The notes beneath the pieces are model-generated. The model worked only from the letters and a program-made list of their open reading frames with translations, had not been told where the DNA came from and searched no databases. Positions 1 through 5,552 of a stretch of 7,243 nt of DNA are shown here, in pieces. The stretch covers positions 1 through 7,243 of the forward strand of contig CADBFL010000124.1 of NCBI GenBank assembly GCA_902793875.1, read 5' to 3'. The stretch's first letter is position 1. Every line of letters starts with the position of its first letter. This DNA comes from an uncultured Eubacteriales bacterium (GTDB lineage: Bacteria; Bacillota; Clostridia; Peptostreptococcales; Anaerovoracaceae). A program made the translations under genes and the position numbers.

Positions 1-90
1 CGATGCAAACCTTGCAAGTCGCTATGGGGTTCGTCGGCAACTACGCCCCTTGTGGACTTTCACCACAGACTGACGGCATGCCCGTCATAC
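1..90 (-). mobile_element. Group II intron (class C-like), 5' end of RNA, partial
   Basis: Read on the minus strand from 90 downwards, the sequence begins GTATGACGGGCATG and then shows CAGTCTGTGG and TGAAAGTCC. This matches, in order and spacing, the start of domain I of the Oceanobacillus iheyensis group IIC intron as I remember it (GUGUG, then GGCAUG, AGUCU, GGUGAGAGUCC). Three short helices fit: 72-76 with 82-86, 51-55 with 63-67 (loop TGAAAGT), and 26-29 with 46-49. The element starts directly after the U-tract of a terminator hairpin on the same strand, which is the known target of class C introns. The third base is A where the 5' consensus GUGYG has G. The rest of the ribozyme and any reverse transcriptase would lie left of the window. 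The identification rests on recalled similarity over 90 nt. Confidence 0.6.
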
Positions 91-92
91 TA

Positions 93-123
93 GAAAAAGC
101 AGCCACGGGATCGTGACTGCTTT
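93..123 (-). terminator. Rho-independent terminator of the rnf operon
   Basis: On the minus strand a 12-bp stem pairs 123-112 with 107-96. It has one G-U wobble and a four-base loop (ATCC, 111-108). It is followed by a run of five T and then C (98-93). This is a classic intrinsic terminator placed about 120 nt after the rnfB stop, with no other gene between, so it most likely ends the rnf transcript. The same hairpin seems to have served as the landing site for the intron that begins at 90. Confidence 0.85.
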
Positions 124-191
124 ACCGATTCTTTGCGCTTTGCGCCTGTTTTAGCTTTTGCTTTATGAGCGGCTTGCTCTTCTCAGCAGCT

Positions 192-321
192 TTAAGCCTT
201 TGCTGCGGTTTCCTTCGCTGCGGTTTCCTTTGCTGCGGCTGCTTAAGCCTTTGCTGCGGCTTCCTTTGCTGCAGCTGCCTTAGCCTTCTTTGCTGCGGCT
301 GCTTTCTCAGCGGCTTCCTTC
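192..321 (-). repeat. Tandem Ala/Lys/Glu-coding repeats at the rnfB 3' end
   Basis: The minus strand carries short repeats built on GCAGC(A/C)AAGGAA-type units with a period of about 15 nt, coding AAAKE or AAKET blocks. The larger block ending GCAGCAAAGGCTTAA occurs twice: once ending at the rnfB stop (243-245) and again ending at 192-194, in the same frame 17 codons later. The second block contains one extra 15-nt unit. The repeat therefore crosses the end of the gene and copies its stop codon. Slippage or unequal recombination in the repeats would explain this. Confidence 0.75.
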
Positions 322-1124
322 TTAGGAAGCTTTCTGAAGCTGTTGATCGCGCCTGTCGGGCAGATCGCTGCGCAGAGTCCGCAGGACTTGCACTTCTCCT
401 GATTGATCCTTGCGAGGTTGTCCTCGACGGTGATCGCGTCGAAGTTGCAGACCGTGGTGCACTTCATGCAGCCTATGCATGCATTGTCGCAGTTCTTGCG
501 GGCAACAGCGCCCTTGTCTGTGGATGAGCACAGAACGTGTACCTGGTTCTTCTGAGGTACGAGCTTGATTATCTTCTGCGGGCAGACGCCAACGCACGCG
601 CCGCATGCCACGCAGTTTTCTCTGTTGACTCTCGCAACTCCGTCCACGACTCCGATAGCATCGAACTGGCATGCGTTTACGCAGTCGCCGAGTCCGATAC
701 AACCGAACATGCAGGCATTAGGCGAAGTGAACCATCCCTTTGCGCCCTTGCAGGAGCTCATTCCCTGCCATTCGAGCACCGTACGGGAAGCTTCGCATGT
801 GCCGTTGCACATCACGTTCGCTACCTGAGGCTCCGCCGAGCCGGCTGCTCTTCCGAGGATCTCTGCTATCTGAGCCGCGACTCCGGCTCCTCCCGGCGAG
901 CACTTTGTGCAAGGAAGCTCTTCATCCGCTACGAGGTTGGCCGCGTAGTCATCGCATCCCGCGAATCCGCATCCGCCGCAGTTCGCGCCCGGGAGCACCT
1001 CTCTGACCTTGGTGACTCTCTCGTCGACCGCAACATGGAACACCTTGGATGCAAAGACCAGAAGGGCCGAGCATACAAAGCCGATAACTGCAACCAACAG
1101 TACAGGTGTCATAATACCATTCAT
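243..1124 (-). CDS. rnfB: RnfB, ferredoxin-side iron-sulphur subunit of the Rnf complex
   Basis: Membrane-anchored electron-entry subunit of the ferredoxin:NAD+ oxidoreductase (Rnf). The 293-residue product has one N-terminal membrane segment (about 7-27). Next comes a 4Fe-4S domain with Cys at 49, 52, 57 and 72 (NCGGCGFAGC), then a Cys-rich middle (C106, C110, C125). Ferredoxin-type sites follow at C138-C152, C171-C181, C216-C226 and C245-C255 (CKSCGLCAAICP). Several clusters of this kind are typical of clostridial RnfB, which accepts electrons from ferredoxin. The tail (about 266-293) is low-complexity Ala/Lys/Glu. The start ATG at 1124 has AAGGAGG 7 nt upstream, inside the 12-nt gap after rnfA. 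It is the last gene of the operon. The tail repeats continue past the stop, so the C-terminus probably varies between strains. Confidence 0.95.
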   Translation of the reverse strand: MNGIMTPVLLVAVIGFVCSALLVFASKVFHVAVDERVTKVREVLPGANCGGCGFAGCDDYAANLVADEELPCTKCSPGGAGVAAQIAEILGRAAGSAEPQVANVMCNGTCEASRTVLEWQGMSSCKGAKGWFTSPNACMFGCIGLGDCVNACQFDAIGVVDGVARVNRENCVACGACVGVCPQKIIKLVPQKNQVHVLCSSTDKGAVARKNCDNACIGCMKCTTVCNFDAITVEDNLARINQEKCKSCGLCAAICPTGAINSFRKLPKKEAAEKAAAAKKAKAAAAKEAAAKA

Positions 1125-1136
1125 TACTCCACCTCC

Positions 1137-1718
1137 TTACTGGAACATCCCGGTGAAGCCCATGAACGAGAGCGCCATGATGGACGCTGCCACAAGGATG
1201 ATCCCAACGCCCTGGAACGGCGCCGGCACTCCATCCATGTCGTTGAGCTTCTCCTCGCGGATGCCTGCGAAGAGGACCATCGCTACCATGTAGCCGACGC
1301 CTGCTCCGAAAGCATACACTATGGACTCAATATAACTGTAACCGTAACTGATCGCGTTGATCGTCGCGCCGAGGATGGCGCAGTTCGTTGTGATCAGAGG
1401 GAGGAAGATACCGAGGGCCTTCTGGAGAGCCGGCAGGTACCTCTTCATGAACATCTCGACGAACTGTACGAGCGCCGCGATAACGAGAATGAATACTACA
1501 GTCTGCAGATATCCGATCTCGAATTTATTGAGGAGCTGCATCACAGGCCATGTAACGAGCTCGGCAATGACCATTACGAACACTACCGCGCCGCCCATGC
1601 CTACGGACGAGCTCATCTTGTTTGAAACTCCGAGGAACGAGCATATTCCCAGGAACTGCGACAGTACGAAGTTGTTAACGAGGACTATCGCCATGAATAT
1701 GACTATAAGATTTACCAT
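1137..1718 (-). CDS. rnfA: RnfA, integral membrane subunit of the Rnf complex
   Basis: Polytopic membrane protein of 193 residues, the normal length for the RnfA/NqrE family, with about six hydrophobic segments. The family hallmarks are present: LVNNFVLSQFLGICSFLGVS (13-32) with Cys26, and PLITTNCAILGATINA (107-122) with Cys113. In Rnf and Na+-NQR structures the equivalent Cys pairs of RnfA and RnfE hold a 2Fe-2S cluster in the middle of the membrane, carrying electrons across it. The start ATG at 1718 has GGGAGG 9 nt upstream. It lies 17 nt after the rnfE stop and 12 nt before rnfB. The reading frame is intact and looks functional, unlike its paralogue rnfE next to it. Confidence 0.96.
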   Translation of the reverse strand: MVNLIVIFMAIVLVNNFVLSQFLGICSFLGVSNKMSSSVGMGGAVVFVMVIAELVTWPVMQLLNKFEIGYLQTVVFILVIAALVQFVEMFMKRYLPALQKALGIFLPLITTNCAILGATINAISYGYSYIESIVYAFGAGVGYMVAMVLFAGIREEKLNDMDGVPAPFQGVGIILVAASIMALSFMGFTGMFQ

Positions 1719-1735
1719 CTATTCCGTCCTCCCTT

Positions 1736-2364
1736 CTATACCGCTGCGGCAGTCTTTGCTGCCTTTTCTGCTTCGACTTCCTCATTGGCCTCAGCGGTGT
1801 TGCACGAATTGTACATCGGGCAGAGTCCGCAGCTGAAGCCTTTGGCCTTGAGAGCCCTGCCCTTCGTAGCCGCCTGCATGATCGCGATCAGCACGCCGAA
1901 TACGAAGAATCCGCCCGGCGGCAGGTTGAAGAATCCGATCGAGAAGTCCGGGATGATGGTGAAGCCGAGGAGGCAGCCCGTTCCGAAGAATTCTCTGATG
2001 GCTCCCATGCATGCCAGGGCAAGCGTGAATCCAAGACCCATGCCGATGCCGTCAAAAGCCGAATCGATCACGGTGTTCTTGTTCGCGAATGCCTCGGCGC
2101 GGCCGAGGATGATGCAGTTAACTACGATCAGAGGGATGAATACTCCCAGAGCCTTGTTGATGTCCGGCGCGTAAGCCTGGAGCACGAACTGCACCAGTGT
2201 TTGGAACAAATCAGTACGGCCGTTGCCGAAAGTCCCATTCCGAGCGCGTTGATCAGTGATGAAGATGTTGCGAGGAACGGGCAGGTTCCGAGCAGGAGCA
2301 CCAGCACCGGGTTCTCCTTTATGATACCGTTGGTCAGTATCGAGAGCTTGCTTTTCTTTTCCAT
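1736..2364 (-). pseudogene. rnfE: rnfE, broken by internal deletion and frameshift
   Basis: RnfE pairs with RnfA to form the intramembrane electron path and ion channel of Rnf. The start ATG at 2364 overlaps the rnfG stop (TAATG) and has GGAGG 9 nt upstream. The first 54 residues (2364 to 2203) match RnfE well: KENPVLVLLLGTCPFLA with Cys28, then NALGMGLSATAVL. After that the frame is lost. The rest of the family pattern (QAYAPDINKALGVFIPLIV, then VNCIILGRAEAF) continues in another frame from about 2206 to the stop at 1736. Against E. coli RsxE as I recall it, about 26 residues are missing at the junction, including the RIP-containing segment. The loss must be 3n+1 nt, for example 79. Everything outside the junction is intact, so this is a very recent mutation or an assembly error. 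The C-terminus carries a Cys motif (CGLCPMYNSC) and an acidic/Ala tail. Confidence 0.85.
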
Positions 2365-2945
2365 TACTTAACACCTCCCATCGCTTTGTACTGCTCGAGC
2401 GCGCAGTATACAGCTTTGTGGATAGCGCCCGAGGACACGGATGCGCCCGTCACCTCGACAACGCTGTCGGCGTGGTCCTTGATCTTGTCGCTTCCCAGCT
2501 CGGTCAGTCCGATGTACTGCTTGAGATGCTCAGGGTCCTGCGCCTTGGTTCCTACGCCCGGAGTGTCGGCGTGGTCTGTAACCGTAACGCCTGTGATCGC
2601 TCCGTCCTTGTCGATGCCGACCATTGCTGTCAGCAGTCCGCCGTAGGAGTTGGATTTGACGGTGACTACCATTCCCGCACCGTTGTCTGCGGTGTAGCAG
2701 TCCACAGCGTATACCTTGCCCGGTTCGTATTCCACGAGCTCTGCTCCGCTGTCTGAGAACTTGCCGTCAGCAGCTTCGAGCAGGGAGGATCTTGCCTCGC
2801 TTGCCGCCGCCTCCGTGTTCTTCTCGATGATCGGAGCGGTGATGCCGTATGTGAATGCCAGCAGGAATGTCACCGCGAAGCATATGATCACAAGCACCAG
2901 TATAGGCGAGATGAATTCCTTGAATGCGCTGTTTTTACTTTCCAT
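2364..2945 (-). CDS. rnfG: RnfG, FMN-carrying subunit of the Rnf complex
   Basis: Single-span membrane protein (segment about 11-36) with an extracytoplasmic FMN-binding domain, related to NqrC. It is 193 residues long, close to the family norm. Visible family motifs are YGGLLTAMVGID (101-112), the HADTPGVGTK block (125-134) and the covalent-flavin motif near the C-terminus, here VTGASVSSGAI (165-175). The usual form is D-x-x-(S/T)-G-A-T, with the flavin on Thr. Here the acceptor position is Ser169 and the Asp position is Val163. I chose ATG at 2945 because GGAGG lies 8 nt upstream; a GTG at 2954 in the same frame is less well placed. The start overlaps the rnfD end by 11 nt, and the stop shares one base with the rnfE start, so translation is probably coupled. 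Confidence 0.93.
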   Translation of the reverse strand: MESKNSAFKEFISPILVLVIICFAVTFLLAFTYGITAPIIEKNTEAAASEARSSLLEAADGKFSDSGAELVEYEPGKVYAVDCYTADNGAGMVVTVKSNSYGGLLTAMVGIDKDGAITGVTVTDHADTPGVGTKAQDPEHLKQYIGLTELGSDKIKDHADSVVEVTGASVSSGAIHKAVYCALEQYKAMGGVK

Positions 2946-3924
2946 TCCTGGCACCTCCCTCCTTCAGATAGAACTTGTAAGACAGGTTGTTCAGAAGCGG
3001 TGTGCAGAGGTTCATCAGCAGGATCGAGAAGGACACGCCTTCAGGATAGGATCCGTACTGCCTGATGCACATCGTCACGATTCCGCAGCCGATGCCGAAT
3101 ATGAGCTGTCCGAGAGGCAGCTTAGGCGATGTGACATAGTCTGTCGCCATGAAGAATGCTCCGAGCAGCACGCCGCCTGTGAGCGCGTGGAAGAGTCCTC
3201 CGTACAGGCTTCCGGTCATGATGCATCCGAGAACGAATACGGTGCCGATGAATGCACACGGGATGACCGGGCTGATGACCTTGCGGACGATCAGGTAGAC
3301 GCCCCCGATGATCAGAGCTATCGCGCAGACCTCGCCGGTCGAGCCGCCGTGGAATCCGAGCAGCAGCTGGCTGAGACTCGGAAGCTGCGAGAAATCGAGA
3401 TTTCCGGCATCCCTGAGCTCCGCATAAGTCGCGAGAGGCGTAGGTCCCGTCGTTGCATCAGTCGCTCCGGCCAGCCTTGTTACAGGCCATGTCGACATGT
3501 TGGCCGAGAACGAGATGAACAGGAATATACGCGCTGTGATAGCAGGGTTGCTGAAGTTCTTTCCGATGCCTCCGAAGAGCTGCTTTACTACCACTATCGC
3601 GAACAGGCATCCGAGGATGGCCTGCCAGAACGGGAAGTTTGCCGGAACGTTGAACGCTATCAGCAGTCCCGTGAGCGCTGCCGAAAGATCTCCGACGGTC
3701 TGTTTCTTGTGTGTGATCGCATTATATACATACTCGAAGAGCACGCTTGCGGCTACGCATACGACCGACAGCAGCAGCGCTCTTATCCCGAAGATGTAGA
3801 TGCTGGCGATCCATGCAGGCGCGAGTGCCAGAAGCACCGTGCCCATGAGCCTCGTAGTATCCGACTCCGTCACGATGTGCGGCGAGGAGGATACTATCAA
3901 ATTAGTATGAAACTTATTATCCAT
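2935..3924 (-). CDS. rnfD: RnfD, membrane flavoprotein subunit of the Rnf complex
   Basis: Polytopic membrane subunit (329 residues, normal for RnfD/NqrB) that carries covalent FMN and takes part in ion translocation. Family signatures include SSPHIVTESDTTRLM (13-27), LTGLLIAFNVP (84-94), FGGIGKNFSNPAITARIFL (117-135), LTGGVLLGAFFMATDYVTSP (248-267) and the IRQYGSYPEGVSF block (287-299). The flavin-acceptor motif is DATTGPTPL (156-164), with Thr162 as the expected attachment site; Pro161 replaces the usual Ala. The start ATG at 3924 lies 1 nt after the rnfC stop, with GGAGG 12 nt upstream, a rather long spacing. The end overlaps rnfG. The frame is intact, and its order after rnfC is the usual clostridial one. 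Confidence 0.95.
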   Translation of the reverse strand: MDNKFHTNLIVSSSPHIVTESDTTRLMGTVLLALAPAWIASIYIFGIRALLLSVVCVAASVLFEYVYNAITHKKQTVGDLSAALTGLLIAFNVPANFPFWQAILGCLFAIVVVKQLFGGIGKNFSNPAITARIFLFISFSANMSTWPVTRLAGATDATTGPTPLATYAELRDAGNLDFSQLPSLSQLLLGFHGGSTGEVCAIALIIGGVYLIVRKVISPVIPCAFIGTVFVLGCIMTGSLYGGLFHALTGGVLLGAFFMATDYVTSPKLPLGQLIFGIGCGIVTMCIRQYGSYPEGVSFSILLMNLCTPLLNNLSYKFYLKEGGARNGK

Positions 3925-3925
3925 A

Positions 3926-5236
3926 TTAGTTCGATGCCTCCTTTACCATCATCTTGGCCAGTTTATTGGACATGGCGAGCGGACGTCTTGCCGGGCATGT
4001 GTACGAGCAGCTGCCGCACTCCATGCACTGCATGACATTGAATCTGTTGAGCGTGTCTATATCCTTCTTTTCGTAAGCATCCGCGAAGATGCTCGGCATG
4101 AGGCCGAACGGGCATGCCGTATGGCAGCGCTGGCAGTTGAGACACGCTGTCTCCTCCTTGACCTCGGCCTTTTCCTGGCTGAAGCACAGGATGGCTGAAG
4201 TGTTCTTCATCGTCGGGGACTCGTCGGATTTCGTGGCCCTTCCCATCATAGGTCCGCCCATGATGATCTTGCGCGGCTCTGTCTTGTATCCGCCGCAGAA
4301 TTCCACGACATCTGCGATCCTTGTGCCGATAGGAACGTAAACGTTCTTAGGCTCTGCGACCGCGTCTCCGTCGATGGTGACTCTTCTTCTGACGATCGGC
4401 ATTCCGGTCTTGAAGTACTCAGCCATCACGCCGATAGTCGATACGTTGTCGAGAATGACTCCGAGCTGGGCCGGGAGGACTCCCGCGTCCATCACCTTGC
4501 CGACCGTCTCGTATATGAGCACGCGCTCAGCTCCCTTCGGGTAGCTGGACGGCAGCGGCACGATCTCGATGTCCCTGATCTCGTTCTGCTCTATCAGCCT
4601 CTTGAGATTAGCGATGGCGTCAGGCTTGTTGGTCTCGACGCCGATGTAGCCTTTTTTGAGATCCAGCCACGTCATGATCAGTCTCATACCGTCGAGAACG
4701 TCCTGACCGTTCTCTACCATTTCTCTGTTGTCTGTGGTGATGAACGGCTCGCACTCGGCCGCGTTGACCACAAGATACTCACACTCATCGAGATTCTTAG
4801 GATTCAGCTTGATGTGCGTCGGGAAGGAAGCTCCTCCGAGTCCTACCATACCGCTGTCTCTTGCAGCCTTGATGAAATCTTCAAGGCTGTTGATCTCAGG
4901 TATTTTGACTTCCTCGCTGATCTCCTGTTTCTTGTCAGTCTCGATCACTATGTGAGTTTCAAAGCCGCCCATTGAACCGCGGACCTGGTCTATAGACTTG
5001 ACGGTTCCGCTGACGCTCGAAAAGATAGGTGCGCTGACAAAGGCATCGACGTCTCCGATCCTCTGTCCTACCTTTACGTAATCCCCCTTCTCTACGAGAG
5101 GTTGACAAGGAGCGCCGATGTTCTGGGACATGCTTATGCTTACTTCATCCGGTACCGGCATCGTCACGGTCTCCGAAGCGGCCGTGTTCTTGTGATGAGG
5201 TACGTGGATGCTTGGCAAATGTTTCCTTTGGCTCAT
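3926..5236 (-). CDS. rnfC: RnfC, NADH/FMN-binding iron-sulphur subunit of the Rnf complex
   Basis: Peripheral cytoplasmic subunit that exchanges electrons with NAD(H). From ATG 5236 the product is 436 residues, the usual length. It has an N-terminal lipoyl-like region (IGAPCQPLVEKGDYVKVGQ, 40-58), a Rossmann-type nucleotide-binding domain with GLGGASFPTHIK (132-143) and NAAECEP (158-164), an SLBB-like part, and GGPMMG (327-332). Two 4Fe-4S sites follow: C365, C368, C371, C375 and C404, C407, C410, C414. The frame stays open 60 codons further upstream, but that stretch is unlike RnfC and falls in the GC-rich leader. At 5236 the protein begins as the family does, and AAAGGAG lies 11 nt upstream. 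It is the first gene of the operon. Confidence 0.95.
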   Translation of the reverse strand: MSQRKHLPSIHVPHHKNTAASETVTMPVPDEVSISMSQNIGAPCQPLVEKGDYVKVGQRIGDVDAFVSAPIFSSVSGTVKSIDQVRGSMGGFETHIVIETDKKQEISEEVKIPEINSLEDFIKAARDSGMVGLGGASFPTHIKLNPKNLDECEYLVVNAAECEPFITTDNREMVENGQDVLDGMRLIMTWLDLKKGYIGVETNKPDAIANLKRLIEQNEIRDIEIVPLPSSYPKGAERVLIYETVGKVMDAGVLPAQLGVILDNVSTIGVMAEYFKTGMPIVRRRVTIDGDAVAEPKNVYVPIGTRIADVVEFCGGYKTEPRKIIMGGPMMGRATKSDESPTMKNTSAILCFSQEKAEVKEETACLNCQRCHTACPFGLMPSIFADAYEKKDIDTLNRFNVMQCMECGSCSYTCPARRPLAMSNKLAKMMVKEASN

Positions 5237-5420
5237 CCCTTTAGAAACTCCTTTCACATAATACCTTACTGCTGAAATAACTACGTTCTGCGGTCCTGCC
5301 GCCATGTGTTTTGCAGGCGGCCTGCCCGCGCGGAAACGCTGCCCTGCGGCGGCCTGCGCCGTCATGCGGCGGCTTGCGGCTCGCCTTTTTACACACAAAA
5401 AACAGGCGCTTCCCATAAGC
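5237..5420 (-). other. Long GC-rich structured leader of the rnf mRNA
   Basis: If transcription starts about 7 nt after the -10 at 5427-5432, the rnf message has a leader of roughly 180 nt. It holds an imperfect hairpin near its start (CGCCT and five T, paired with AAAAAGGCG, about 5383-5410) and a short GCAGG/CCTGC hairpin (5313-5325). It also has two imperfect 16-nt direct repeats, TGCGGCGGC(C/T)TGCG(C/G)C on the plus strand at 5345-5360 and 5365-5380 (14 of 16 identical, period 20). The region differs clearly in composition from the AT-rich promoter beside it. I do not recognise a known riboswitch class. It also contains the open extension of the rnfC frame, which I judge not to be translated. 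Confidence 0.45.
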
Positions 5421-5426
5421 CCTCAT

Positions 5427-5432
5427 ATTATA
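5427..5432 (-). promoter_or_regulatory. -10 element of the rnf operon promoter
   Basis: A perfect TATAAT lies on the minus strand in an AT-rich stretch, preceded by TGGTA. The -35 region (about 5450-5456) reads CTGATT or ACTGAT depending on spacing and is a poor match to TTGACA, so an activator or alternative recognition may be needed. It is the only good promoter core I see upstream of rnfC, and no other promoter is evident between the six genes. Confidence 0.5.
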
Positions 5433-5452
5433 TACCATTCAAAACCAAAAAT

Positions 5453-5485
5453 CAGTTTTGCCAAAAACATAACAGAGCCAAACTG
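5453..5485. promoter_or_regulatory. Candidate operator: imperfect inverted repeat between divergent promoters
   Basis: CAGTTTTGC (5453-5461) and GCCAAACTG (5477-5485) form inverted arms matching at 8 of 9 positions, with a 15-nt spacer. The left arm overlaps the -35 zone of the rnf promoter; the right arm is 33 nt upstream of the decarboxylase -35. A smaller repeat (AACAG/CTGTT, 5471-5475 and 5483-5487) is nested in it. CCAAA(A) recurs at 5445, 5461, 5478 and 5509, and its reverse complement at 5490. The position suits a regulator binding site, but the regulator is unknown and chance is possible in such AT-rich sequence. Confidence 0.35.
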
Positions 5486-5517
5486 TTCCTTTTGGGGTAC
5501 AATCGGGGCCAAAAAAG

Positions 5518-5546
5518 TTGACCGCAACTGTTGACCACAATACAAT
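5518..5546 (+). promoter_or_regulatory. Sigma-70-type promoter of the decarboxylase gene
   Basis: TTGACC (5518-5523) and TACAAT (5541-5546) are separated by exactly 17 nt, each one base away from consensus. The predicted transcription start, 6-8 nt after the -10, falls at 5552-5554, on or next to the A of the start codon at 5553. The mRNA would therefore be leaderless, which agrees with the absence of any Shine-Dalgarno sequence before the gene. GTTGACC is repeated at 5530-5536. Confidence 0.65.
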
Positions 5547-5552
5547 AGTTTT

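Noticed and set aside
165..330. CRISPR-like or other spaced direct repeats
   Set aside because: The repeats are contiguous, about 15 nt, in frame with rnfB and code for a simple Ala/Lys tail; there are no unique spacers.
165..527. Plus-strand open frame coding a Cys/Leu-rich protein with repeats
   Set aside because: It is the antisense of the Ala/Lys repeats at the rnfB 3' end; the repeats come from the low-complexity RnfB tail. No ribosome binding site or family resemblance.
537..1625. Long plus-strand open frame (362 codons)
   Set aside because: It is antisense to rnfB and rnfA, which match known families along their whole lengths; the translated product has no recognisable domain and is rich in His, Arg and Glu, as shadow frames often are.
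2195..2215. Programmed ribosomal frameshift in rnfE
   Set aside because: There is no slippery heptamer or pseudoknot that I can see, and a frameshift alone would not restore the roughly 26 residues missing from a core membrane region.
2716..4035. Long plus-strand open frame (439 codons) opposite rnfG, rnfD and rnfC
   Set aside because: It is antisense to three well-recognised rnf genes and has a charged, low-information composition with no domain; its length reflects GC-rich codon use on the other strand.
5237..5416. N-terminal extension of rnfC by 60 codons
   Set aside because: The extension does not resemble RnfC, is rich in Arg/Ala/Gly from GC-rich leader DNA, and ATG 5236 gives the normal family length and N-terminus.
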